Assembly: GCA_963774345.1 (NCBI GenBank) | Contig: CAVZFB010000056.1 | Span: 1 to 64,000, forward strand | Direction: 5' to 3' | From: AP-15 sp963774345 | Lineage (GTDB): Bacteria; Pseudomonadota; Alphaproteobacteria; ATCC43930; CGMCC-115725 | Length of the DNA stretch: 64,000 bases | Part shown: one piece after another, positions 45,017 to 54,441 of the stretch | Numbering within the stretch: the stretch's first letter is position 1 | How the letters are laid out: every line of letters starts with the position of its first letter | The notes under the pieces: model-generated | What the model saw: only the letters and a program-made list of their open reading frames with translations | What the model was told of the DNA's origin: nothing | The model's database searches: none | Made by a program: the position numbers and the translations under genes

Positions 45017-45754
45017 ATGGACATGACGCGTCGTGCCACTGCGGAATTCTTCGGCACGCTCTGGTTGGTTTTTGGTGGGTGCGGCGCCGCCGTGCTCGCT
45101 GCCGGATTTCCATCACTCGGCATCGGGTTCCTCGGAGTGGCCTTCGCCTTCGGACTGACCGTGCTGACGATGGCCTATGCCGTCGGACACATCTCGGGGG
45201 GCCATTTCAACCCGGCCGTGACGATCGGGCTTTGGGCCGGCGGGCGGTTCAAGGCCGCGGACGTGCTGCCCTACATCATCGCCCAGGTGATCGGCGCAAT
45301 TGTGGCTGCGGCAATCCTTTATGCAATCGCGTCGGGTAAACCCGATTGGGTTCCGGGCGGTTTTGCCTCCAACGGCTATGGCGATCTAAGCCCCGGCAAA
45401 TACGGGTTGGGCGCCTGCTTTATCGGTGAGGTGGTCGCTACCTTCTTCTTTCTTTTCGTAATCATCGGTTCAACCTCGCGGGGCGCCGCGGTCGGTTTTG
45501 CCGGCATCCCGATCGGCCTGTGCCTAACCCTGATCCATCTGATCATGATCCCGGTCACCAACACCTCGGTCAATCCGGCCCGCAGCACCGGTCCCGCGCT
45601 GTTTGCCGGCGGGCCCTACATTCATCAGCTCTGGCTGTTCTGGCTGGCCCCGATCATCGGCGCAGCACTCGCTGGCTTTTTCACCCGTTGGCTGTATCAG
45701 GACGAGCTCGTGACAGTGGGCACCGTTGTTGTCGAGGAACAGCGCATCGGCTAA
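45017..45754 (+). CDS. aqpZ: Aquaporin Z
   Basis: A 245-residue MIP-family water channel with six helices. The two half-helix pore motifs are HFNPAVTIG and TSVNPARSTGPAL; FFGTLWLVFGGCGAAVLAAG is the normal first helix. Start ATG at 45017 behind AATCGGAGAAG; a long open extension upstream to 44762 would run into the lpxL end and is not used. The intergenic 44836-45016 is fairly AT-rich around 44880-44945 and probably holds its promoter. Confidence 0.96.
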   Translation: MDMTRRATAEFFGTLWLVFGGCGAAVLAAGFPSLGIGFLGVAFAFGLTVLTMAYAVGHISGGHFNPAVTIGLWAGGRFKAADVLPYIIAQVIGAIVAAAILYAIASGKPDWVPGGFASNGYGDLSPGKYGLGACFIGEVVATFFFLFVIIGSTSRGAAVGFAGIPIGLCLTLIHLIMIPVTNTSVNPARSTGPALFAGGPYIHQLWLFWLAPIIGAALAGFFTRWLYQDELVTVGTVVVEEQRIG

Positions 45755-45778
45755 GGAAGCCAAGCGGTTGTCCCCGCG

Positions 45779-47016
45779 CTATTCGTCGTCCCGGAACTGT
45801 GGCCAAGGCGCACGGCGTTCCAGCCGCCGATCGATCCAGAACACGACCAATGTCACGAAGAGAGGCAGCGCGAAGATCAGAAACGCGACTGAATAAAGGA
45901 GAGTGTCGTTGCGGATGTCTATGATCGGCTGCTCGATCTCGTCGACGGGCACGGCGATCGCCAGCAATTGGTCGCGCCCATAGCGCGGCGGGATGTCGGT
46001 CACCCGGCCGATAAAGGTCCGGCCGGCAACGTCGTAGACGCGGGTGCCGGCCATCTGTTGGTTCTGATAGGCGGTGACGAGGCCGTTGATAACCGGATCG
46101 TTCATATCGGCGATCTTAGGCAGCATCGCCTTGATTTCGCCGTTGGCGCGTACCGCTTTGGCGATCCGGTTCTGGTCGGGCAACGCTACCACCTCGCCCG
46201 CCTTGGTGAAGATGAAAGCCGTGCTGCCCGGTGTGATTCGCTGCTTTCCCAAAAAACTCGCCAAATCGACCGCGGCCAAATCGGCTCCCATCACACCCGG
46301 CGTCGGCCCCCCGAAGCGGCGGCTCAGGGTGAAACCAGGCTCGTCGCTTGAAGCAAACGACTATAAAGATCGCTGTGCTCGACCACATTGCTGCGCTTGG
46401 CGGCCGCGTACCAAGGTCGTTCGCGGGGATCGAACGGCGGTGCCTTATCGCGGCGGCCAACGATCGTGCCGTCCTCGGCGAGAAACACCCAGTGCACGGT
46501 GCGCTGGCCGGCGGTATCGTCGGTGACGATCTCGTTGCCAAAGACCGCCTCGGGGGGTGCTTGCAACGCCTTGCGCAACGCGGCGATCTTTTCTCCGGCG
46601 ATATGCGTCACCATGAAGAACTCGCCATCGTCAAACCCGACATAGAGCGATAATATTTGGGGATAGATACGCAACGCCCGCAACAGCACGGCCAGCGCGT
46701 TAGGGTCGTCCTTGATTGCCGGAGTGGTCAATTCCTGCACCAGCGAAGAGATCCCGACGATCGCATACATCGGGTCGTAAAGCAGTCTGATCCGATCGGT
46801 GATTTTATCGTCCGCCTCCTGCATTAGCCGCTGTGCAGCAGCGATCGCCAGCTCGCTCGACTTCTTTGAATTGTACCAAATGATCCCACCGGCCAGCGCC
46901 ACCAGAATGAACAAGAGGAGGCCGGTAATCCCGAGATAGGTCGGCCAACGCCGGCCCTCACCGGAGCCAAGGAGATTATTGGGCCGCTTCCGTGGATAAT
47001 TTTGCGGGTTGGTCAC
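45779..47016 (-). pseudogene. Cache-domain membrane sensor, single-base frameshift
   Basis: The gene is read from 47016 in one frame (N-terminal helix YLGITGLLLFILVALAGGIIW, then a periplasmic Cache-like domain with PQILSLYVGFDDGEFFMVTH and RPWYAAAKR) and then from about 46350 in the next frame (PGFTLSRRFGG, then MGADLAAVDLASFL, TAFIFTKAGEVVAL and a second helix LLYSVAFLIFALPLFVTLVVF). Adding one T in CGTTTGCTT near 46356 joins the two into one protein of about 412 residues. It ends shortly after the second helix, so any HAMP, kinase or cyclase domain is missing; it may be a sensor subunit acting through another protein. Ligand unknown. Confidence 0.75.
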
Positions 47017-47130
47017 GGCCTTCCATCCCCCGGCGCGCGACCTGCTCGCGAGACCCGGAGAGCCGATGATAGAAGTCCGGTCTCGGTGATGTCTAGGCGC
47101 AGCCGGCGTCGAGGCTCGCTGCAGCCAAGA

Positions 47131-48051
47131 TCAGCTGCCGGCTAACGACCGGCGCTCCTGTGACGCGGCCTCGGCTGCGGCCTCAGCGGTGACCTCGACT
47201 TCTACGGTCATGCCGAGATGGTCCGACGGGAAACCGGTCCAGCTCCCGGAAATCGGCACAGCCTGCCGCGGATCGCGAACAACAGCGACGCGGACCAAAT
47301 CGTGATTGCCGACGTTGCCGTTCGTGGGATCGAACTCGATCCAGCCGGCGCCTGGCAGATAGACCTCAAGCCAGGCATGGGTGGCGCCGCCGCCGACCCG
47401 GCTGCCGACCCGGCCCTCGGGAACATAGAGATAGCCGCTGACAAAACGAGCCGCGAGCCCGAGCGAGCGCACTGCCTCCATCATCAGCACCGCAAAATCG
47501 CGGCAACTGCCGCTGCCAATTCGCAAAGTCTTGACCGGATCTTGAATGCCGCTCTCTTCGCGGGCCTCATAGGTCAGATCGCGCCGGATCGCGTGAGTCA
47601 TCGCAGCCAATAGCTCGGTCGTGTTGCTGCGTCCGTCATGACGCAAAAACTGCCATGCCCAGCGGTCGATTTCGTGCTCGGGATCGAGATACTGGCGCTC
47701 GATCAGCCGCAACAGATCCGGCATCTCCTCGGCGCCATAGGCGAACGGGTAGCGCGTCGCATACTCTTCGATCTGGAAATCGAGAGCATTGGTCGCCGAG
47801 TGATCGAGCCGGATCACGCTTTCAAACCGCAGCTCTGCCGCGCGGCCGGCGAATCGGGCGATCGCAACGCAATTGCCGAAGACATCGTGGACCCAGCGAA
47901 TATCGGCGGGTTGGGGCGTGATCACCAGCTTGCTGTCGAGCAACCTTTGGTCATAGCTGTCGCGCGGCCGCAGCATCATGCGATGCTCGCCAAAAGCAAC
48001 CGGTTGCTTGTAGCGGTAGGTCGTGACATGACGCACAGTAATGATAGGCAT
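47131..48051 (-). CDS. Transglutaminase-like cysteine peptidase-family protein
   Basis: A 306-residue transglutaminase-like protein. N-terminal IgG-like/beta domain (HVTTYRYKQPVAFGEHRMMLRPRDS, read in parts) is followed by a core with catalytic Cys in GSGSCRDFAVLM, His in THAWLEVYLPG and Asp in FDPTNGNVG. Such proteins sit with alpha-E and permuted ATP-grasp genes in a conserved trio of unknown product, proposed to make or attach peptides. Here it follows the alpha-E gene with nine bases between. Confidence 0.92.
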   Translation of the reverse strand: MPIITVRHVTTYRYKQPVAFGEHRMMLRPRDSYDQRLLDSKLVITPQPADIRWVHDVFGNCVAIARFAGRAAELRFESVIRLDHSATNALDFQIEEYATRYPFAYGAEEMPDLLRLIERQYLDPEHEIDRWAWQFLRHDGRSNTTELLAAMTHAIRRDLTYEAREESGIQDPVKTLRIGSGSCRDFAVLMMEAVRSLGLAARFVSGYLYVPEGRVGSRVGGGATHAWLEVYLPGAGWIEFDPTNGNVGNHDLVRVAVVRDPRQAVPISGSWTGFPSDHLGMTVEVEVTAEAAAEAASQERRSLAGS

Positions 48052-48060
48052 TGCACCAGC

Positions 48061-49050
48061 CTATTGCGCGACCGCGGTCTGCGTCTGCGATGCCTCGGGC
48101 GTGTAACCGAAAAAGGCGATCGACAGGTCGCGGCTGACAGCGATTAGCTGCTGTTGGATTAGATCGAGAAACTCGTGCAGACCCTCGCTCAGGATCGCCG
48201 TGATCGTGAGCGTGCCGAGGACGGCGCGCAAGCGGTCGAGCTCCTCGGCGGCGTCATTGCCCCCCCGCAGCGAATAGCGCGACTTGACATCGCCCAGAAG
48301 TCGCCCGACTTCGCGCACGCAATGATGAACCGAACGCGGAAAGGCTTGGTTGAGCAGCAGAAAGCCGGCAACCCGCGCCGGGGTCGTGCTGGCCGCGTGC
48401 AGTCGGCGATAGGCGTGATAGCCGGCGGCGGAGCGCAACAGCGCGTTCCATTGGCTGACATCGGTCGGCGAGCCGATATCGGCAACGTCGGGCAACAGCA
48501 GGTGGTATTTGATGTCGAGCAGTCGCGTCGTCTGGTCGGCGCGCTCGATATAGCGGCCGAGCTGATAGAAGTACCATCCCTGGTCACGGAAGAAGGTGCC
48601 CTCTGTGATGCCGGTGTGGGTCTGGCAGGCTTCCTTTACCGTCGCGAACAACGCTGCCAGCCTGCCGGGGGCGAGGTCGGCGACCCTGAGTGCGGCGAGG
48701 CGGTTGTAGAAGACATTGAGCTGTACCCACATCTCGGTCGAGATTAATGGCCGTAGGGTGCGAGCGTTCTCGCGCGCGCCGCGGATGGTGCTGACGATCG
48801 AGGTCGGATTGTCGGCATCGACGACGTAGAACTCGAGCACGCTTTGCGCCGAGACCTCGCGATCATCGGCGAAGAACTTCTCTTCGTCCGAATTCAGCTG
48901 GATGATCGAGCGCCAGTTCTGGCCCCCCCGGCTGTCGCGTGAGAAGGTTTCGTTGACGTCGAGGATGCGCGCCAAATTTTCGGCACGTTCGACGTAGCGC
49001 GCGAGCCAAAAGATGCAGTCCGCGTAACGGGCGAGCAGAACGTCAACCAA
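48061..49050 (-). CDS. Alpha-E domain protein
   Basis: A 329-residue all-helical protein of the alpha-E family. LLARYADCIFWLARYVERAENLARILDVN at the start (parts: LLARYADCIFWLARY, ERAENLARILD) and GWYFYQLGRYIERADQTTRLLDIKY later are the two alpha-E repeats. No ATG gives a plausible family start; TTG at 49050, overlapping the ATP-grasp stop by eight bases, fits best. Function is unknown; proposed scaffold or ligase partner for the ATP-grasp and transglutaminase. Confidence 0.88.
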   Translation of the reverse strand: MVDVLLARYADCIFWLARYVERAENLARILDVNETFSRDSRGGQNWRSIIQLNSDEEKFFADDREVSAQSVLEFYVVDADNPTSIVSTIRGARENARTLRPLISTEMWVQLNVFYNRLAALRVADLAPGRLAALFATVKEACQTHTGITEGTFFRDQGWYFYQLGRYIERADQTTRLLDIKYHLLLPDVADIGSPTDVSQWNALLRSAAGYHAYRRLHAASTTPARVAGFLLLNQAFPRSVHHCVREVGRLLGDVKSRYSLRGGNDAAEELDRLRAVLGTLTITAILSEGLHEFLDLIQQQLIAVSRDLSIAFFGYTPEASQTQTAVAQ

Positions 49051-50467
49051 GGACCCAGGTATCCTTCGAACCGCCACCCTGCGAGGAATTGACGACAAGC
49101 GAGCCGCGGCGCAGCGCCACGCGGGTCAATCCACCTGGTAAGACCCAGGTGCTCGACCCGGTCACGGCGAACGGCCGTAAATCGACGTGGCGCGCCTCGA
49201 TACGGCCATCGACCAAGGTTGGCGCCACCGACAGGTTTATGCAGGGTTGGCTAATGTAATTAGCCGGATCGGCGACTAGTTTCGCCCGGCAATCGTCGAG
49301 CTCGGATCGGCTCGCCTTGGGACCGACCGTGATGCCGTACCCGCCGGCTTCGCCGACCGGCTTGACCACCAGCTCCGGCAAATGGTCGAGCGTATAGCGC
49401 AAGGCTGCCGGCTCGCGGCAGATATGGGTCTCGACGTTATGCAGAATCGGTTCCTCGCCGAGATAATAGCGGATGATCCGAGGCATATAGGCATAAACCG
49501 CCTTGTCGTCGGCTACCCCGGTGCCGATCGCATTGGCAAGCGCGACCGTGCCGGCGCGATAGGCTCGCATCAGCCCGCGCACGCCCAGCATACTGTCTGG
49601 GAGGAACGCTTCGGGATCGAGGTAATCATCGTTGATGCGGCGATAGATCACATCGACCCGCGCCAGCCCGCCGGTCGTACGCATCCACACACGCTCGTCC
49701 TCGACCACCAGGTCCGGTCCTTCGACCAAAGGGACGCCCATCTCTCGTGCGAGAAAGACATGTTCGAAATAGGCCGAATTGTAGGTGCCGGGCGACAGCA
49801 GCACGACTTGCGGGTCGGCGACAGCAGCGGGCGCAAGCTCCTGCAATGCCGCGATCAGTTTGGCGCCGTAATTGTCGATCGGGCGCAGGCCGATGTCGTC
49901 GAGCAGGTCGGGAAAGGCGCGCAGCATCATGTGCCGGTTCTCGACGACATAGCTGACGCCCGACGGGGTGCGCGCATTGTCTTCGAGCACGAGAAAACCG
50001 CCCCTTTCATCGCGCACAATGTCGGTGCCGCAAATGTTGACATAAGCCTTGTGCGGCACGTCGATGCCACGCATCAGTGGGCGGTAGTTATGGTTGCCAA
50101 GGATCAGATCGGGCGGAACGATGCCGTCTCCCAGCACAAACTGGTCGTGGTAGATGTCGTCGAGCAGCAGGTTCAGCGCGGTGATACGCTGGACGATGCC
50201 GGTTTCCAGATGCCGCCATTCCTCTGCTGAAAGCACACGCGGCAACACATCGAACGGCAGAATCCGGTCGATCGTCTTGGCGTCGGAATAGACCGTGAAG
50301 GTGATCCCGAGGTTGTACAGCTCGGCGTTGGCGGCGGCGGCCCGCTCCTTTAGGGCATCGATCGACAGGCCAGACAGGCGCTCCCTGACGGCCGCGCTCG
50401 CCGGGCTGCCGAGCATCTCGCAATAAAACCCATGCGGATCGTACCCGTCGAGTATCGAGCGATCCAT
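49043..50467 (-). CDS. Circularly permuted type 2 ATP-grasp protein
   Basis: A 474-residue ATP-grasp ligase-fold protein with permuted order. Family landmarks: DPHGFYCEMLG at the start, FTVYSDAKTIDRILPFDVLPRVL, YVNICGTDIVRDERGGFLVLEDNARTPSGVSYV (read in parts VNICGTDIVRD and LEDNARTPSGVSYV), VLLSPGTYNSAYFEH, and YTLDHLPELVVKPVGEAGGYG. ATP-grasp enzymes form amide bonds through acyl phosphates, so a peptide or protein-tagging product is inferred. Start ATG at 50467 (MDRSILDGY). Confidence 0.9.
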   Translation of the reverse strand: MDRSILDGYDPHGFYCEMLGSPASAAVRERLSGLSIDALKERAAAANAELYNLGITFTVYSDAKTIDRILPFDVLPRVLSAEEWRHLETGIVQRITALNLLLDDIYHDQFVLGDGIVPPDLILGNHNYRPLMRGIDVPHKAYVNICGTDIVRDERGGFLVLEDNARTPSGVSYVVENRHMMLRAFPDLLDDIGLRPIDNYGAKLIAALQELAPAAVADPQVVLLSPGTYNSAYFEHVFLAREMGVPLVEGPDLVVEDERVWMRTTGGLARVDVIYRRINDDYLDPEAFLPDSMLGVRGLMRAYRAGTVALANAIGTGVADDKAVYAYMPRIIRYYLGEEPILHNVETHICREPAALRYTLDHLPELVVKPVGEAGGYGITVGPKASRSELDDCRAKLVADPANYISQPCINLSVAPTLVDGRIEARHVDLRPFAVTGSSTWVLPGGLTRVALRRGSLVVNSSQGGGSKDTWVLG

Positions 50468-50609
50468 GCACCTATCCAAGACAACCACCGACAGCAGCGT
50501 GACGCATATTTTGCGCCAATCCAAAAACACCGGCCCGGGCCAAAGTTGTCAATCGAAGACGATCAAACTTTAGGCATCAGCCACCACGGCGCTCACTTTC
50601 GCCGGCCCG

Positions 50610-51869
50610 TCAGCTCTTTGCGCGGCGCTGCCCTTCGAGCCGCCCCAGGCGGTTCACGGCAATCTCGCCGCCTTTGATCACCAGGGCGATATTCTCGGGA
50701 TTCTGCAATATCGTCACATCGGCGAGTGGATCGCCAGCGACCACGACGAGATCGGCGAGCTTTCCGTTCTGGATGGTGCCGATATCCTGCTCCCGCCCGA
50801 CGCATTCGGCGGCCCAGCCGGTCGCCGCGCGCAAGGCCTGGAGCGGCGTCATCCCGGCGCGGACCAGGCAGGCGATCTCGATCGCATTCGGCGGATGGCC
50901 GTGGCCTCCGGCATCGGTTCCGGCGGCGATCTTGACCCCGGCGGCGAGCGCACTGCGCAAACTCGCGTTATGGTGCTCTTCGAGGTGCTCCGCCCGCTCA
51001 CGGACATGTGGCAGCGGCGATTTGCGGTGGTAATCGTAGACCGCGAAGGTCGGCACAAAGAAGATTTCGCGCCGGGCCATCATCTCCAGCAGCTCGGGTT
51101 CCTGGTCGAGGTAGCAGCCGTGGTCGATCGAGTCGACGCCAGCCTCTACCGCGACGCGCAAGCCGCGCCCGCCCAACGCGTGGCAAATGACGCGGCGGTC
51201 GAGCGCATGCGCCTCCTCGACCAAGGCCTGCATCTCGTCGAGGTTGAAGGCACCGTCATGCGGTCCATGGCCCGGTCGCGAGCTCGCACCACCGGTGGTG
51301 GCGCATTTGATCACGTCGGCCCCGGCGCGCACGACGCGCCGCACCACCGGTCGGACATCGGCCACGCTGTTGACGACGCCGTCGGGCAGCAGTGGATCGT
51401 TCGGCACGCAGCAGGAAAATCCAGAAGGGCTGACCCGGTCGCCGATGCCGCCGATCGGCGAGATGATGACAAGCGAAAGGACCAGCCTCGGCCCGGCGAT
51501 CAAGCCCTCCTCGATCGCCCGCTTGAAACCGGCATCGAGCCCCCCGGCGTCGCGCACCGTCGTATAGCCGGCGGCCAAGGTGTCGACGAGAACTTTTGCA
51601 GTGCGCAGGGTGCGAGTCGTCTGTGGCTCGTCGATGCCCCAGCGCCGGGCCAGGTCGTAGCCGTGCATCGCCAGGTGATCGTGGGCATCGATCAACCCCG
51701 GCAGGACGGTCATGCCGGAAATGTCGATGATTTCGGCGTTAGCCGGCCACTCGCCGTAGACGCGGGTCTCGACAGCCTCGATTCGCTGGTCCTTGACGAC
51801 GATCGTCACGTCGACCGGCCCTGCACCGGTCCCGTCGATCAACGTGCCGCCCGTCAGCACCCGCATCAT
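50610..51869 (-). CDS. Amidohydrolase family metal-dependent hydrolase
   Basis: A 419-residue enzyme of the imidazolonepropionase/dipeptidase-like amidohydrolase group. Metal histidines: DAHDHLAMHG near residue 65 (HxH), later HALGGRG, and DSIDHGCYLD; the catalytic aspartate lies in GTDAGGHGHP. Start at the paired ATGs 51869/51866 behind GGGAGGGAG; further upstream the frame is open but reads over the MFS 3' end. Cyclic imides, peptides or carbamates are typical substrates. The MFS transporter upstream on the same strand may bring in its substrate. Confidence 0.9.
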   Translation of the reverse strand: MMRVLTGGTLIDGTGAGPVDVTIVVKDQRIEAVETRVYGEWPANAEIIDISGMTVLPGLIDAHDHLAMHGYDLARRWGIDEPQTTRTLRTAKVLVDTLAAGYTTVRDAGGLDAGFKRAIEEGLIAGPRLVLSLVIISPIGGIGDRVSPSGFSCCVPNDPLLPDGVVNSVADVRPVVRRVVRAGADVIKCATTGGASSRPGHGPHDGAFNLDEMQALVEEAHALDRRVICHALGGRGLRVAVEAGVDSIDHGCYLDQEPELLEMMARREIFFVPTFAVYDYHRKSPLPHVRERAEHLEEHHNASLRSALAAGVKIAAGTDAGGHGHPPNAIEIACLVRAGMTPLQALRAATGWAAECVGREQDIGTIQNGKLADLVVVAGDPLADVTILQNPENIALVIKGGEIAVNRLGRLEGQRRAKS

Positions 51870-51987
51870 CTCCCTCCCACTGCTGCCCCGAGCATTAAAG
51901 CCCCACGGCAGCATAATCCGCAATTCGTTGCCCGCAGTATCGGGCCGATAAGTGGGCTGCGGGATCGTTAGGCGATCGACGGTGATC

Positions 51988-53346
51988 TCACGACGCGGCG
52001 GTCTGTGGCGCATCCGCAGGCGCGTCGTGTTCTTGCGAGATGTCGCGGTTAGTGTAGTCCGGCAGGAAAGCCGTAGCGCTGATGCTGACGATAGCGCAGA
52101 ACAGAATGTAGAGCGCAACCGCATAGCCCGATCCGGTCGCCGCGAACAGCGCCGTTGCGATTAGCGGCGCTGGGCCTCCGGCGATGACCGAGGAGAGGTG
52201 AAACCCGAGCGAAGAGCCGCTGTAACGCAGCCGCGGGGTGAAGCATTCGGCAATCAGCGCCGCTTGGGGCCCATACATCATGTCGTGCGGAATGAAGGAG
52301 AGCACAATCGCGAGAAAAATCAGACCGGGAACCATGGTGTTCATCATCGCGAAATAGATAAAGGCGAACACGCCGGTGGTAACCGCGCCAATCAAGTACA
52401 TCCGCTTGCGACCAATACGATCCGAAATGTGCCCGGCCAGCGGGGTCGATATGCCAGACAGGGCGGTTGCGACGAGAATAGCGGTGAGTAGGAAGTCGCG
52501 CGAAGCACCGGAGACCTTTGTTCCATAGACGAAGACGAAGGCGGCATAGACATAAAATGGGCCTTGCTCCGCCATGCGCGCCAGCGCAGTCAATATAATC
52601 TGCTTCGGTTGTCGTTTGATGACTTCAATCACCGGCGTGCGTTCGATGCGGCGTTCTTCCAGAATTCGCGAGAAAATTGGCGTCTCGAGTATGCCCAGGC
52701 GAATATAGAGCCCAACCCCGACCATGACGATTGAGAGCCAGAACGGGACGCGCCAGCCCCATGTGAGGAACTGATCGCCCGAAATCGCGCTGAACGCCAG
52801 CACGGCAAGGTTGGCGAAGAACAATCCGGCCGGGCCGCCCCATTGCGGCCAGGCGGTAATAAAGCCGCGATGGGCGTTGGTTCTCGCCCATTCCATCGCC
52901 ATCAGGGTTGCGCCGCCCCATTCGCCGCCGATGCCGAGACCCTGAATAAAGCGGACGGCGGTGAGGATGACCGCGCCCCAGATGCCAATCGTCTGATAGC
53001 CGGGGACGAAGCCGACGGCAAACGTCGATAACCCGGTCAGCAGCAAGGTCGCGATCAGCGTCACCTTACGCCCGATGCGGTCGCCGTAATGGCCGAACAG
53101 CGCCGCGCCGACCGGGCGGGCGATAAAGCCTACGGCGTAGATGCCAAAGGCTTGCAGTATGCCGACCAGTGGGGCGGATGCCGGGAAGAACAATTTCGCG
53201 AAGACCAGCGGGGCAACGATCACGTAGAGCAGAAAATCGTATGCCTCGATGATCGTTCCGACGGTGCTGGCGACAATCGCACGACGCAGTTGTCGACTGT
53301 GCTCGGCCTCGGAAAGTGAACCCGCAGCGATACCGGTTGTCATCAT
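51988..53346 (-). CDS. MFS transporter, metabolite:H+ symporter (MHS) type
   Basis: A 452-residue twelve-helix permease. RPVGAALFGHYGDRIGRK is the cytoplasmic loop motif A of the MHS group (ShiA/KgtP/ProP relatives), with GTIIEAYDFLLY before it and GISTPLAGHISDRIGRKRM as the second-half copy. Start at 53346 or 53343 behind GGGAGGG. It lies about 120 bases upstream of the amidohydrolase on the same strand, suggesting uptake coupled to hydrolysis. Substrate (organic acid or osmolyte) unknown. Confidence 0.92.
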   Translation of the reverse strand: MMTTGIAAGSLSEAEHSRQLRRAIVASTVGTIIEAYDFLLYVIVAPLVFAKLFFPASAPLVGILQAFGIYAVGFIARPVGAALFGHYGDRIGRKVTLIATLLLTGLSTFAVGFVPGYQTIGIWGAVILTAVRFIQGLGIGGEWGGATLMAMEWARTNAHRGFITAWPQWGGPAGLFFANLAVLAFSAISGDQFLTWGWRVPFWLSIVMVGVGLYIRLGILETPIFSRILEERRIERTPVIEVIKRQPKQIILTALARMAEQGPFYVYAAFVFVYGTKVSGASRDFLLTAILVATALSGISTPLAGHISDRIGRKRMYLIGAVTTGVFAFIYFAMMNTMVPGLIFLAIVLSFIPHDMMYGPQAALIAECFTPRLRYSGSSLGFHLSSVIAGGPAPLIATALFAATGSGYAVALYILFCAIVSISATAFLPDYTNRDISQEHDAPADAPQTAAS

Positions 53347-53672
53347 CGAACCCTCCCAGCTAACGAGCGGCCGCACAGCCGCTTGCTTATTGACCGTCCC
53401 GGTGCGCCGAGGCGGTCAAAGCTTCTTTTACCGGCGATGTTAACGATCTCAGAGAAATGAATAAAGATGAATAACAGGATGTGCGCTCAGGAGGTCCAGC
53501 GTCGAGACGCTTGGTTTTCAACCGCCTGCGGCTCATAGTTCCGATCCCTGCCGCTCAGTCTGGCGGGTGGCGGCGTTCTCATGTTGATCGTGCATCCCGA
53601 GGACTGAGGGCCACTTGCGACTGACCAACGGGTTGAGCCCAGCCAGCGGTGAGACGCGAACCAGATAAGCTT
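53347..53672. promoter_or_regulatory. Divergent region between the MFS gene and gmhA
   Basis: About 325 bases separating divergent genes. The part at 53435-53485 (GATGTTAACG, AATGAATAAAGATGAATAAC) is AT-rich and could hold a promoter. No repeats, RNA or coding frame recognised. Confidence 0.35.
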
Positions 53673-54299
53673 ATGACGAGTGAAGTAACAGCCTCGATCG
53701 TCGATTATCTCGGACAGTCTCGCGACGCGGTCCAGGCTGCGATCGACAACCCTGTCTTTTTGGCGACGGCCGAGGCAATTGTCGATCGGCTAGTCGAGGC
53801 GATCGCGGCGGGCGGGAAGGTGCTGTTTGCCGGCAATGGCGGCAGCGCCGGAGATGCCCAGCACCTCGCCGGCGAGTTTCTCTCGCGGCTCAATTACGAC
53901 CGAGCCCCGCTTGCCGCCATCGCGCTCACCACCGACAGCTCGGTGCTGACCGCGATCGGCAATGATTACGGCTATGAGCGGCTATTCGAGCGGCAGGTGC
54001 TGGGTCTTGGAGTTGCCGGCGATGTGCTGATCGCGATCTCGACCTCGGGGCGCTCGCCAAACATTCTGCGCGCGATCGAGGCGGGGCGGTCCAAGGGTCT
54101 GGTGGTCGTCGGCTTTACCGGTAGCACCGGGGGCGAGATGGCCGCGCGTTGCGATCTCTGCCTTTATGCGCCCGCTGACACGACGCCGCTGATTCAGCAA
54201 CTCCATATCACCGCTGGCCACATTATCTGCGGGCTTGTAGAGGAGCGGCTGTTTCCGAATTTGGATCAGCCTCGAGGGCTTGCCGACCGCACCGAATGA
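53673..54299 (+). CDS. gmhA: SIS-domain sedoheptulose-7-phosphate isomerase-like protein
   Basis: A 208-residue SIS-fold protein. Sugar-phosphate isomerase landmarks: GKVLFAGNGGSAGDAQHLAGEF near residues 45-66 (read in parts LFAGNGGSAGDAQHLA), DSSVLTAIGNDYGYE, ISTSGRSPNILRA and the C-terminal HITAGHIICGLVEERLF, matching GmhA, which turns sedoheptulose 7-phosphate into heptose for LPS core or glycans. DiaA-type proteins are close relatives, so function is likely but not certain. Other heptose genes (hldE, gmhB) are not in the window. Start at 53673. Confidence 0.88.
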   Translation: MTSEVTASIVDYLGQSRDAVQAAIDNPVFLATAEAIVDRLVEAIAAGGKVLFAGNGGSAGDAQHLAGEFLSRLNYDRAPLAAIALTTDSSVLTAIGNDYGYERLFERQVLGLGVAGDVLIAISTSGRSPNILRAIEAGRSKGLVVVGFTGSTGGEMAARCDLCLYAPADTTPLIQQLHITAGHIICGLVEERLFPNLDQPRGLADRTE

Positions 54300-54384
54300 T
54301 CCGGGCTCGAGCGGACATCCTCCGCGGCGGGCTCGCTACTGACTCGCGCTGACGACGCGAGCTGCACGTCTCAGCCTTTAAGGG

Positions 54385-54403
54385 GGCCGTCTCGACGACG
54401 GCC
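54385..54403. terminator. Possible hairpin terminator between convergent genes
   Basis: GGCCGTC, five-base loop TCGAC, GACGGCC; two more weaker outer pairs possible. It lies in the 142-base gap where gmhA and the sugar dehydrogenase gene converge. No T tract, so moderate at best. Confidence 0.35.
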
Positions 54404-54441
54404 TCGATATCCAAAATGTATCGGGATCCCGGGGCGAGGTA

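Noticed and set aside
46324..47016. Two separate small genes instead of one Cache sensor
   Set aside because: One inserted base joins both parts into a continuous domain plus second helix; the second part has no credible start of its own other than GTG within the domain.
50895..51971. 358-codon plus-strand open frame
   Set aside because: Antisense to the amidohydrolase.
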